Shown one piece after another: positions 1-8,063 of a DNA stretch of 11,230 bases. The DNA is from Amoebophrya sp. AT5.2. Lineage: Eukaryota > Sar > Dinophyceae > Syndiniales > Amoebophryaceae. The notes below the pieces were generated by a model. The model had not been told where the DNA came from. It ran no database searches and saw only the letters and a list, made by a program, of their open reading frames with translations. The DNA is taken from assembly GCA_005223375.1 (NCBI GenBank), contig RXOD01006115.1, positions 1 through 11,230 of the forward strand. The letters are read 5' to 3'. How positions within the stretch are numbered: position 1 is the stretch's first letter; each line of letters opens with the position of its first letter. The translations under genes and the position numbers were made by a program.

Positions 1-170
1 CGCTGACTTTTGCAAAAAGTGCAGTGTTGAATCGGCACAGTTCTAGAAACTAAGAATATAGTAGCGGTAGCTGCGCCAGCTGCTGAGCGTGAGCGCGGCG
101 CCAGTCGTGTACTTCAGCACCGGGGGGGGGCGAGGAAGTTAATCTTGATTCACATTCATGATCATGTTGT

Positions 171-304
171 TCATCTCATCACATACTCATCTGAAAAACA
201 AAAATCATAATTGATAAAATTAACGAAGTAACGACCTGGCGCGGTGGTGATGCTGATGTTGCTGATCTCGATTTTGAATTCCAGAGGGCGCGTCAGCACA
301 GGTA
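171..304 (-). CDS. Possible terminal exons of an unknown protein (low confidence)
   Basis: I do not recognise this product. Reading minus, an acceptor-like CCTCTAG ends at 305. It is followed by a well-composed peptide segment containing RPLEFKIEISNISITTAP, with alternating hydrophobic residues suggesting beta strands. A possible 45-base intron spans 235-191. It starts GTCGTT, which is unusual, and ends in a strong pyrimidine tract plus CAG. The remaining exon would encode DEYVMR and a TGA stop at 171-173. The intron length is a multiple of three, so the frame stays open whether or not it is removed. The upstream exon was not identified. The formin's alternative donor (intron starting at 564) is out of phase with this exon, so it is probably a separate gene. 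Confidence 0.25.
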
Positions 305-537
305 CTAGAGGTACATGGATGTGGGGGCTGAGCAAGTAGCTTATAGTTATAGAAGTACAGTGTTCTTCGTGTTCGTTCGACAAAAAATATACTCTCATAG
401 ATGCAAGACCAGAATAGATCGCCACTCTGCGACGTCTGAAGCTGTTGAACTACGTCAACGACTATTAGGCTGGATAGTTGAGCTTGGAGTTACTTGGAGA
501 ACGAGATAGAGATACCGCATCAATTTAGTATTAGTGA

Positions 538-3141
538 TCAGTGTAATAAATTGCAAAATCTCACTGGCAGTGCTAAATCAGAAAAGATGACGCAGCTTGC
601 TTTTGCGAACGATGGATAAGTGGCCTTGGCGGCGGGTCCATGAAGATGTGCAGCGCGCACCAATTTTTCCTCCAGTGGTGCGGAAGGGCCGGCCAACGCC
701 AGTGGTGTCGCGCTTGATCCGGACCTGCCACCGCGTAGCCGCGTGCGAAGCAACTGGCGCTCCTGCGTCCGGCGCTGCAAAGAGGGAAGTAGCGCTGTAG
801 TGGGCACAGGCGGGGCCTGACACTTCATCATCATCGGCACGGGCGTCGGTGCCCGCGTCTCTTCAGCGTCCGTAGTCCCTCTGTCCGTCGTTCTCGTATC
901 AGCCACGACCAGGTCGTAATCTTGTGTGCGTGCTTCCGGTTGTACTGGTGGTTTCATGAAGGAGCGAGCCTCTGGAGCTTCGGAGGTGGGCCCCACCTGT
1001 CCCGCCGGCGCCGGCGGCGCGGCTGTCGTTCTATCACTAGCTGCGTCCACGTCAAATTTTTCAAGCTCCTTCTTTGTGTTCAATTCCTGCTCAAGCTTCT
1101 GGAGGTGGCGGCAGCTCCCGCCGGCGGCCGAAAAGAAGGCTGCCCACGTCCCAAGCCACGCCTTGAAACCTATCTTCCTCGCCTCTGCACGGCTCTCCCC
1201 CTCCAGCATTCTTCTCGTGGAGACGACAGCAGCCTCCGCTGCATCTATTGCGCCGCACACCCTGTTTTCGGCAGCCGTCGCCAGTTTGCGAAATCGCAAC
1301 ACTTGCGCTGTTTCTCCTAGACCAGCTGATGCCATGGCAGCGAGGCTCGTGTTCGCTTCTTCACGAATTTCTGTTGTGATGTTTGGACTTGCAATGCAGC
1401 CCAACGGTGTGCTGGCTGTTTTCTTTACTTTGCATTATGTTCAGAATCCACTTCAGCCGCGGGGCCTCTCATGTAGCATGGGTCTACACCTACAGCTTCC
1501 TCCAGCACCATGACCTACGCTCACCCCATCGACGACCATGAGCATGGCCACGACTTCACTATCACTTCTACGCGGCAACGAACTTACTTTATGTTATAAT
1601 TGTGCAAACAAGAAGAACCATAAGCACAACGCGGGTAAACATAAGAAGTAAAGTAGGAGCAGAAGCATGATCTGGCAGATAGTCTGCGTTCACGACTTGA
1701 TGAGTAGTCAATTCGTATTATTTTGGAAAGAATAGAATGTACTACCGGCTGCCCTCGCACGTAGTTCCGCCGCGTCCTCGCGTCCAGCCTTCTTGACCCC
1801 ATCCTCGAATTTCTCTCCCATCAGCTCCTCACTCAACCAGCGTTGCACAGAGCTAGCCCCCACTTTCTTCACCACCCAGTCGGCCAAGTTTCGCACGACT
1901 CCGCCTCCCCGCCCTTCGCAAACCGTGGTCCCCGCCAAGGTCGCCAACACCTCGACGCCGAACGCCGATGCGGCTCCTCGCGTTCGGTTCCCGGCATTGA
2001 GCGCGTTTCCCCCGACCAAGACCGCAGCCAACACCCTTGGCAGAACCGTGCTATCTCCTAACCGCCGCGCCACCTCCGCGACTCGGTTGGCGTCCATCTG
2101 CAGCGCCCCGACGCGCTCCTCCGCGCTGGACGACACCCGCAGGAACTCGGCCCTCGCCCGAAAATTCTTAGCCATTTCCGTCACCCTCAAACACCAGGCT
2201 GTCGCCCTATCGTCCCGCACCTCCCGCCCGGCCGCCAGCTCCGCGGCCGCTTCTCTCGCTACCTTGTCTACGGTCTCCGCGATGCCACCTAAGAGCGCGT
2301 AATGGTCAGCCGACAACGCCGCATCGTCTAAATCGTGAAGCGCTTTTCCCACCACCCCCACGTCCGGGAGCTGCTTCGCCGCAAAGCCCACCTTCATCGC
2401 GTCGTCGTGCGATAGCTCCCAACGCCCCTGCTCCGCGGCTAGTGCTTCGGGGACGCAAGTTGCAGTTTTGCGCGACGAAGAGATCGCGAACAGACGCTGC
2501 ACCTCCTCCACCTCCGCTGGTGTTGGGCTGCCTTCGGTCGCGACCACATCGCTCCACATCGCCCCGCTTGGGGGCAAAACCGACCAAAAAAGTGCTTTGG
2601 TGTCACAAACCCTGGCGTCACAAGCGAGTGCGCTCTTCCCTCTCCCCTTTTGGCCCTTCCCCGAAATTGGCGGCGGTGGCGCAACTTTCTTCCCCTTCCC
2701 TTTGCCTGCCGCAAGTGGTACAACTGGCGCCGCATTTTTTCCCTTACCCTTCATCATCATCGGCGCGGGCGTCGTTGCCCGCGTCTCTTCAGCGTCCGTA
2801 TTCCCTCTGTCCGTCGTTCTCGTATCGGCCACGACCAGGTCGTAATCTTCTGTGCGTGCTTCCGGTCGTACTGGTGGTTTCATGAAGGAGCGAGCCTCTG
2901 GGGCTTCGGAGGTGGGCCCCACCTGTCCCGCCGGCGCCGGCGGCGCGGCTGTCGTTCTATCAATAGCTGCGTCCACTTCCATCGGCTGCGCGTCCGCCGA
3001 CCGGACCGGTGGCGAGCTGGTGGAGATGCGATTCGGGGTTGGTGACGGAGGTGGTATTTCCGGTTCGGGGTCCCTTTCTTCCGTGGTGCCACAGATGCAT
3101 TGCGCAATCCGGGGCCCCCACCTTTGGAGCAACGCCTGCAT
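538..3141 (-). CDS. Formin-like protein with FH2 domain, two exons
   Basis: Formins nucleate and elongate unbranched actin filaments through a dimeric FH2 domain. The ATG at 3141 has A at -3 and an in-frame TAA nine bases upstream. Exon 1 (3141-1746) joined to exon 2 (1415-541, stop 538-540) gives 757 codons with phase preserved. Residues 1-180 are a low-complexity linker with short proline runs (PPPSPTP, APPPP) and GKGK repeats, a weak FH1-like region. FH2 begins near residue 183 with an FW...MW pattern (W186, W196). Its clearest signature is GNALNAGNRTRG at 378-389, followed by a FGVEVLATLAGT block, matching the family GN-x-x-N-x-G...RG...F-x-L-x-x-L motif. Exon 2 supplies the C-terminal helices (about 505-585) with an F...F...A...L-KLEQEL pattern. 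The tail then repeats the exon 1 linker (about 588-663) and ends in a basic unstructured stretch. Family assignment is fairly secure; the exon 2 join and 3' end are inferred. An alternative donor (CCA|GTGAGA, intron from 564) could extend the gene. Confidence 0.72.
816..1051 (-). repeat. Direct repeat copy 2 (formin tail linker)
   Basis: This segment matches 2742-2977 at a constant offset of 1926 bases without indels. Over the clean core 823-1050 I count 8 differences in 228 bases (about 96.5% identity). It lies in the same coding frame in exon 2, after the FH2 C-terminal helices, and encodes the linker beginning SDRTTAAPPAPAG and ending MMMK. Six of the eight differences change the amino acid. 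Confidence 0.95.
1416..1745 (-). other. Proposed 330-base GT-AG intron inside the FH2 coding region
   Basis: Exon 1 stays in frame beyond this point only for a short AT-rich, unrelated stretch (stop at 1708). The donor reads GCCG|GTAGTA and the acceptor AAACAG|CC. Both are phase 1, so the join makes a GCC alanine codon and continues in the frame of the FH2 C-terminal helices. Neighbouring AG dinucleotides (GCCAG, TGCAAG) are alternative acceptors, so the 3' edge may move by a few codons. Confidence 0.5.
2742..2977 (-). repeat. Direct repeat copy 1 (formin N-terminal linker)
   Basis: This is the partner of 816-1051, in the same orientation and coding frame, in exon 1 ahead of the FH2 domain (about residues 56-131). 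Homology fades on both sides: beyond the MMMK codons the proteins differ completely (GKGK repeats here, a CQAPPVP tail in the other copy). Before the VDAA codons they differ as well. Confidence 0.95.
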
Positions 3142-3214
3142 TTTCGGTTAACTCTATTTACTTTAGCCTGAAACTTGTTCTGCCTTGATGTTGATAGTGC
3201 AACGGGGGAAGGAA

Positions 3215-3222
3215 TATTTATA
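3215..3222 (-). promoter_or_regulatory. TATAAATA element upstream of the formin gene
   Basis: On the minus strand the exact octamer TATAAATA lies about 73 bases before the ATG at 3141, in an AT-rich pocket followed by a pyrimidine run. This spacing fits a TATA box with a short leader. A TTTCAG acceptor-like site (G at 3168) sits 26 bases before the ATG and could instead mark a cis- or trans-splice site. Core dinoflagellates are reported to lack canonical TATA boxes, so a working element here would argue against that group. Confidence 0.35.
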
Positions 3223-3273
3223 ATTTGGAATGAAAGAGGACGAGGGTCGTGTAACTGTAAGTTCATTGGTGGT

Positions 3274-3805
3274 TCATAGCATACGTGAGCGTGACGCCGA
3301 CAAAAAATAAAATGCGATAAGCACCGGAAAAGCGAGAAAAGATAACACGCACGAAAAGAGGTGGAAGAACCAGAACCGAACGGCATAAATAAGAAGTACG
3401 AAAGAAATTATCGTGCCTGGGGCCACGGCACTCGACGGACGCGAGAATTGCTTTTGAACGGAAGCGAGTGCGATCTTGACATCGACAATCGCTGGAGCGG
3501 AATCAATAAGCACATTCAAGGGTAGAAGACAGAATCGCACTACAGCAGTAGCAAGCACAGTGCCTGTATCATCCAGAGCCAGAAGCTGTTGATCACCGTC
3601 CTCTTCGAGAGAATCGATTCGGATTCCTGGGCTTTCTTTTTGGACGGAGAATATACGGATAGGAATGGGCAGCGCCCGAACGCTGGGTCCCGGTCCGCCA
3701 GCTGGGCAAGTGACACATCGCGAAGACGTGCTGCATGTGCAGCGCCGCCTAGCGCTACTACATGAAGATACAAGTAAGTGAAAAAGAAACGGAAAACAGG
3801 CAAGA
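3274..3805 (-). other. Long open frame without a start codon; possible internal exon
   Basis: This minus frame is open for about 177 codons with no ATG in its first half, so it would have to be an internal exon. The middle part (about 3685-3420) looks coding, with mixed composition and charged residues including SVQKESPGIRIDSLEEDGD and QQLLALDDTGTVLATAVV. The last 45 codons, ending at TGA 3274, are T-rich and therefore look hydrophobic, which is typical of pyrimidine-rich noncoding DNA read in frame. A donor-like GTACTT near 3400 may end the exon. I do not recognise the product. A competing ORF in another minus frame (3540-3860) overlaps it. Confidence 0.3.
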
Positions 3806-4529
3806 CTCTATTGCAAGACGGAGATCCAATCAGGCACAGGCTTGGACGGAATCTTCTCAACCGGTGCTCTCCAACTCAATTACGTTGCTGCAACATGGCC
3901 GCCGCGGCGCAGCCGCTGAAAATGTGCCCGCGGCAGCCAATCGAATCCCTCAACTTGTTTGATCCTTTATTCGTGATTTTTATACAAAATTTTTTGAAGC
4001 CGTGTCGGTTAAATTCAGTGCCCAAAGACAGCGACTACTTGTAACTGTAAGTGCCCAATAAAGACAGCGACTTTGAGAAATAAAGCATGCACAATGTGAT
4101 GGAGGTGGTAGAAAGATTGCAATGACTGAGGAGGCACACGACGGAAAGCTGCTGGCAGAAGAAAAGTAAATACATGGAAAAGGAACGCCAAGCACTAAGC
4201 TTACACGTGGTACGTAGTAATGTAGAAGCCGCGCAGGCACCGGCAAAGAAAAAGCGCCACTGACTAGGATCAAGAAGATTTAGAAGTATTGTTGTGGCCC
4301 ATAAGTAACGATATAAACAGAGCGTGAAAATAAAACAAAAAGGGCAGGCGGAGACCGTGGCGAAGCTCAACATGTAGTGCTGGTCAGCGTCTTTCACAAC
4401 TTTCTCGGATCGTGCTGTAGTAGGTACTCAGACTCACAAAGCTAACGAACTAGATAACGGCAATGCCTAGCCGCGCGCGCCAGGTTCGACAGTGCGATGG
4501 TCAGGACGTGGGCTGCACCCCCACCCTCC
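3806..4529. other. Spacer between the J-domain gene and the 3274-3805 frame
   Basis: No gene is supported here. The plus strand is purine-rich, so the minus strand reads as T-rich pseudo-hydrophobic frames. One short minus stretch (about 4427-4345) has better composition, containing ARSEKVVKDADQHYMLSFAT after a CTACTACAG acceptor-like site, and could be a small exon. Two CCAAT boxes lie at 3826 and 3937 (plus). No terminator or polyadenylation site can be assigned with confidence. Confidence 0.4.
4018..4072 (+). repeat. Short tandem-like direct repeat
   Basis: A 19-base unit at 4018-4036 (GTGCCCAAAGACAGCGACT) recurs at 4051-4072 with a 3-base ATA insertion, at an offset of about 33 bases. 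It lies in noncoding DNA. It looks like a local slippage or insertion duplication; no function is apparent. Confidence 0.8.
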
Positions 4530-5795
4530 TCAACCGAATAGGTGAACCTTCACTCCCTTTTTCCGACCTTTCTTCCTGTCCTTCTTGTGGCCCCCCTCCT
4601 TCTCTGCAGACGTGCTGGCTTGCGCGGAGCTCTTCGCCTCGTGTACCTTTGACCACACCCCCTCCCAGAACGTCTCTCGCGCGCGCCTCCGGGCCTCCGC
4701 TTCCATTTGCGTGACCTGCTCATCCATTTCCTTCTCCTCCAACCAATTGCGGAGAGAATCATACCGCTCCTCCAGCGCGTTCCAGGTTTCGCGGGAGCCA
4801 CCCTTGTCAGGATGCGCACGCAGAGCCTGTTTCCGGTACCAGCGTTGTAGCTCCCCGAGGGAGCTTGGCGCCACTTCCCAGAAATCCTCCAACCCTGCGG
4901 CGCTGCTGCTGCCGGACATATTAGCGTCGGAGGTCACATTTCCACGACGACCAGGAGCGCACGTGGTTCCTCCACCTGCACTTCCTCGTCCTCCCATGGC
5001 TGGCCTTCGCACTTTGTCGTCTCTTGGCGTCCCCGGGAGAACGCGGAGCGCGAGCGACAAATGCGGAACTGGTTCTTCAGAACAAGTGCAGCCTGCAGCT
5101 GCGGAGTCGTCGCCGTAGTCCGCCGTTGTTCGGCTCGCGGTTGACGGTTCGTGGTTCGTAAGAAGATCGTGGTCTTTGAAAGGATTGCAGGCCCCGTGCA
5201 ATGCCCCATCCGCCAACAAGGAGAGAGGTACGCACGGACTCGGACCTTGCGCTTCCATGCATTTGCGGTGGCGCTCAACAAGAGCATGTGGGTGTGGCAG
5301 GCGGCTGACGATCTGCTTCCTGCAGTGAGAATTCATCGCGATCGCGATGCGGAGGCAGAGGTCCACTCGACCACGTAGGCGATCCTGACATTCTTGCAGC
5401 ATCTGGCACCTCCGCGTCGCTGGCTTTAAGAAGACGCGCAATCCTCGTTCCAACTGTGCCCTCGAATCGTGGAGGAGCGGTAGTTTCCCAACGTCGCGCT
5501 CGACGGCGCGCGGCATCTCCGCACATTCCTGCTGAAAACCATTTCTAGCTAGTGCGCCGTCCTCGCGGACGCGGTCCTCTGCGTTAGCGACGAATGCTGT
5601 TGTGCCGCTTGTTCTCTCCCACTCCCCCGTCACGTCGTATGTATCAGCAACGTCGGCGTTATCGGGTGCGGGTGCGCGCTTGGGAGCGGCAGCGGCGTAG
5701 TAGTTCGAGTCCACACCATAATACTGGCGAGTCGAAAACACAATAGCGGAGCTTCGCAGGCGATACGTGCCTGACTGCGAGATGAGTCGGACCAT
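4530..5795 (-). CDS. J-domain (DnaJ/Hsp40-like) protein with C-terminal J domain
   Basis: J proteins stimulate the ATPase of Hsp70 through a His-Pro-Asp loop. The 421-residue frame starts at an ATG with excellent context (AAC before, G after) and an in-frame TAA 27 bases upstream. The J domain is at about 301-355: DFWEVAPSS, then helix II LQRWYRKQALRAHPDKGG with HPD at 328-330, then ALEERYDSLRNWLEE. A charged helix follows, then a lysine-rich tail (403-417). Residues 1-27 contain Arg, Ser and Tyr but no acidic residue, compatible with a mitochondrial leader. Residues 91-188 form a helical Cys-rich block (C91, C130, C136, C147, C158, C179, C188), unlike the DnaJ zinc finger CxxCxGxG, so this is a class C J protein. 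Residues 205-292 are low-complexity and could hide an intron, because another frame is open across 4934-5287. A CAACAG acceptor-like site ends three bases before the ATG. The J domain is certain; the N-terminal half and the localisation are less so. Confidence 0.75.
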   Translation of the reverse strand: MVRLISQSGTYRLRSSAIVFSTRQYYGVDSNYYAAAAPKRAPAPDNADVADTYDVTGEWERTSGTTAFVANAEDRVREDGALARNGFQQECAEMPRAVERDVGKLPLLHDSRAQLERGLRVFLKPATRRCQMLQECQDRLRGRVDLCLRIAIAMNSHCRKQIVSRLPHPHALVERHRKCMEAQGPSPCVPLSLLADGALHGACNPFKDHDLLTNHEPSTASRTTADYGDDSAAAGCTCSEEPVPHLSLALRVLPGTPRDDKVRRPAMGGRGSAGGGTTCAPGRRGNVTSDANMSGSSSAAGLEDFWEVAPSSLGELQRWYRKQALRAHPDKGGSRETWNALEERYDSLRNWLEEKEMDEQVTQMEAEARRRARETFWEGVWSKVHEAKSSAQASTSAEKEGGHKKDRKKGRKKGVKVHLFG

Positions 5796-6297
5796 GTTCT
5801 GTTGAAGACGAGTAACGTTGTATTAATCGAGGAAAGTGCAGGTAGCCGTAGGCTGTAGATAAGTTATCTTACCTTCTTAAGTGTAAAGACGGACGATTAC
5901 TTCGGGGCGAACGGAACAAGAAATGCGTTGTAGGTTTACGTACGTAGTTGTAGAAGGAGGTACAACTGACAAGAACTACTCAGTGTTTTTTAATTCGCCT
6001 GTTCTACTTCTTGCAAAAGCAGGGCACTGGGGACGGTCAGCATCGCAATAATTGATTTTTACAAAAGCTGCAAGACAGAGGTCAGGGTCTTGCAATGCAA
6101 ATCGCTCGATAGTCGCCGAGAACGACAAAACGAGGGACGGAACGATCTCCAGCACCGCGCACGAGGGGCGATGGCAAATTGATCCTGATCCACGGAAACA
6201 CAACTGACTGGGCCACGGGAGCACAACCGTGTCGAAGGAATGAATCCAAGTGAGTCGACGGTGGAGACGGAGGTGGTGGTGGCGCGTTCGGTTCAAT
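5796..6297. other. Intergenic region upstream of the J-domain gene
   Basis: I see no supported gene. Minus frames across 5976-6296 are open, but they lack an ATG start and have no convincing composition. This stretch should contain the leader and promoter of the J-domain gene. No core element is clear nearer than the TATAAATA at 6320-6327. Confidence 0.4.
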
Positions 6298-6717
6298 ATG
6301 CCACGAAAGCCAAAAAATATATTTATAAAGGAGCCTCACGCTGCCGCTCCACGACGGAAAAACAAAGTATCTTTGAATGAAAGCACACCTCCAGCACTTG
6401 ACGAGCGCACGGCAAGTATTCATTGCAAGCGGTCTGACAACTCGTTGCAGCACACGATCGTCACAAATCCGAGTAGTTGCCAGCGGCGCACCGCCGCGTT
6501 TCCGCCTGATGTTTCCGAAACGAAAAGCCGGAGAGGTTTGGTCACGATTGCCTTCGTAGTTTTGTTTCGCTTTAATTCATCCAAAAACTCCACAAAAGAT
6601 AAGCGTACGTTCAGCCTCGGCTTGAGAGGAAGCTTCACTTCTAACTTCTCTGCGAAATGTATTGTTGTGATATTGCTTATTACTTGCAGGTGCAGCAACA
6701 GGAGCACGTCTACTTAG
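6298..6717 (+). CDS. Possible small basic protein, maybe spliced (low confidence)
   Basis: An ATG at 6298 with A at -3 opens a 139-codon frame rich in Ser, Thr, Lys and Arg (starting MPRKPKNIFIKEP). I recognise no family. A GTACGT donor-like site at about 6605 and a strong acceptor (TTACTTGCAG, ending at 6690) would remove about 86 bases. The joined frame would then end in a short tail before a TGA near 6773. The opposite strand (6420-6707) also holds an open frame of reasonable composition without an ATG, so the coding strand is uncertain. Confidence 0.25.
   Translation: MPRKPKNIFIKEPHAAAPRRKNKVSLNESTPPALDERTASIHCKRSDNSLQHTIVTNPSSCQRRTAAFPPDVSETKSRRGLVTIAFVVLFRFNSSKNSTKDKRTFSLGLRGSFTSNFSAKCIVVILLITCRCSNRSTST
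6320..6327 (-). promoter_or_regulatory. Second TATAAATA element (minus strand)
   Basis: The same octamer seen upstream of the formin appears on the minus strand within an AT run (TATAAATATATTTTTTGG). It lies about 525 bases before the J-domain ATG, which would require a long or spliced leader. On the plus strand it falls inside the candidate frame at 6298, so it may simply be AT-rich sequence. Confidence 0.2.
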
Positions 6718-7051
6718 CTGGTCGCATGTGCGAAAGATCGAGCGCCGTGAAGTGGCATATCTATGGTGACTGATGAATCAATAAGCTGACATCTTTACTA
6801 CCTAATCTATTACGACTACGAGTCGACGGAAGGTGTCGGTCTGCATGACTCATGGACACAAGGAAATATGAATAGATACAACACACCGGACGGTGGAAAA
6901 AAAACTTGAGACTAAAGAAAGAAAGTGATGATCGGTAACACTGGGACTGGTACTGGTAGTAAATCGATCGCAATCCGCATCCCGGCCTAGCAGTAGTCAA
7001 CAACTATCAATCTTCGTAGGTAGAATGCTGAGTGTGGGTGCTCAGGTACTC

Positions 7052-7165
7052 TTACTCTTGCAGGGGAGTGGATCTGCCTGCCAAAACGTCGATGGGTGTA
7101 TCGACCTCGTCGAAGCAGCTGCCGTCGGTGGTGAGAACCTGTTGCGCCAGGGATATTGATGGCCG
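7052..7165. other. Candidate short exon, strand ambiguous
   Basis: Both strands look coding. On plus, a very good acceptor (TACTCTTACTCTTGCAG) is followed by a frame containing ACQNVDGCIDLVEAAAVGG and a TGA near 7164. On minus, a CAACAG acceptor is followed by a frame from 7138 to 7052 containing VLTTDGSCFDEVDTPIDVL and TAA. The minus version could be the last exon of the 7217-7833 gene, but the phases do not match with canonical sites. The plus acceptor is the stronger splice signal. Confidence 0.3.
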
Positions 7166-7216
7166 TGGAACAAGAAGTATTATACAGTACGGGCTTCATG
7201 ATCCACCCCGCGTCAC

Positions 7217-7833
7217 CTCGCTTTCCACTCACTGAGTCGGTGAGTTTCTATCAATCTATTTGCATCGAGGACGCCGACGAAAGTATACATCCGATGTAAG
7301 CGCGTTAAGATGTTTTCCATGTCAACCGCGAAGGCGTGCTGCCAGCTATGTTCAGTGATAGGTATGCAAGCAGAGCAGAAGCACTGCAACTGCACACGGA
7401 CAAAGACTACACTGACCAGCTATAATAAGTACCTGGCGCGCGACCGACGTGAGACGCGTGCGCAGTTGGTCCCACATGTTCCAGATGCAAAAATCTTGGC
7501 GCCCGGTGGGATCTTGCTCTTCTTCGAAGTACGTCATCAACTTTATTCCCCAGCCACCCAGTTCCTCGCCATCTTTCACGTCATCGTATGCCTGCTCCGG
7601 CACATGCCTGGCCGCGATGACAGCTTCTGGCGCGTTATCTAGTTCATCGGCAAGGTCATCAATCAGGACTAATTGCAAGACGTCGTCGACCGCGGAAAAA
7701 ACCTGTTTATGGTGGATCCGGAGGTCGTTCTTTCCTCGGTTTTGAGAGAATAGCGCTCCAGTCAAATCAGTAGTAAGAGAAGCTCGCTGCTCGCCCGACG
7801 CTGTTCCACGATTTGTTTCGACGACCCTCAAAA
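7217..7833 (-). CDS. Unrecognised protein, two exons of a larger gene
   Basis: The first exon (start unresolved, at about 7833 or 7690; end 7433) encodes a helical, acidic segment containing VLQLVLIDDLADELDNAPEA, then GGWGIKLMTYFEEEQDPTG and CIWNMWDQLRTRL. It ends at CGCCAG|GTACTT. A 94-base intron (7432-7339) ending CTGGCAG leads in phase 0 to a second exon (7338-7217) containing FAVDMENILTRLHRMYTFVG and HRLSEWKA. That exon ends either at GAG|GTGACG or at the better consensus donor A|GTGAGT (intron from 7232). The frame without the intron runs 7882-7352 but begins with a non-ATG codon. I recognise no domain. The even amino-acid composition and the phase-consistent intron argue that it is real. 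It may be continuous with the acidic frame at 8064-8588. Confidence 0.45.
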
Positions 7834-8063
7834 AGTAAACTAGAGCTAGAAAGAGCGACCTCGTGTAAATCAATTGATTCAAGCGGCCCGCTGTCGAGAT
7901 TGATATAGTAGACGAACATCACCACAAAAAAAGCAGCCCAAACGAAACGTCAAAGAGAAACAGAAACTACGTACGAGTACTAATGTTCCGAGAAAATAAC
8001 TTTACCTTTACGAGGACAAGAGTAGAGACTCACTGAGAACTTCTACCGCGCTTTCTTTATAAT

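Noticed and set aside
120..131. Run of nine G residues as a G-quadruplex or CRISPR/phage signal
   Set aside because: A single G run cannot form a quadruplex by itself, and no repeat array is present.
926..1513. 195-codon plus-strand ORF antisense to formin exon 2
   Set aside because: It shadows the GC-rich minus coding frame and is Ser/Ala-rich without any recognisable domain. The plus ORFs at 1793-2302 and 2442-2885 are likewise shadows.
3249..3261. TGTAACTGTAAGT repeated at 4040
   Set aside because: A 13-base match within 11 kb is expected about once by chance.
3826..3941. Two CCAAT boxes (3826, 3937) as a plus-strand promoter
   Set aside because: No plus-strand gene follows them, and single CCAAT pentamers are frequent.
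4035..4397. Minus-strand ORF that looks like a multi-pass membrane protein
   Set aside because: The hydrophobicity comes from a T-rich strand of noncoding DNA; only the first 20 or so residues have coding-like composition.
4484..4495. GGTTCGAC, similar to a tRNA B box
   Set aside because: The following bases do not fit the T-arm, and no A box or acceptor stem was found upstream. GTTCAATCC near 10169 fails in the same way.
5334..5349. Perfect palindrome CATCGCGATCGCGATG
   Set aside because: It lies inside the J-domain CDS and is explained by codons for an Ile-Ala-Ile-Ala-Met run.
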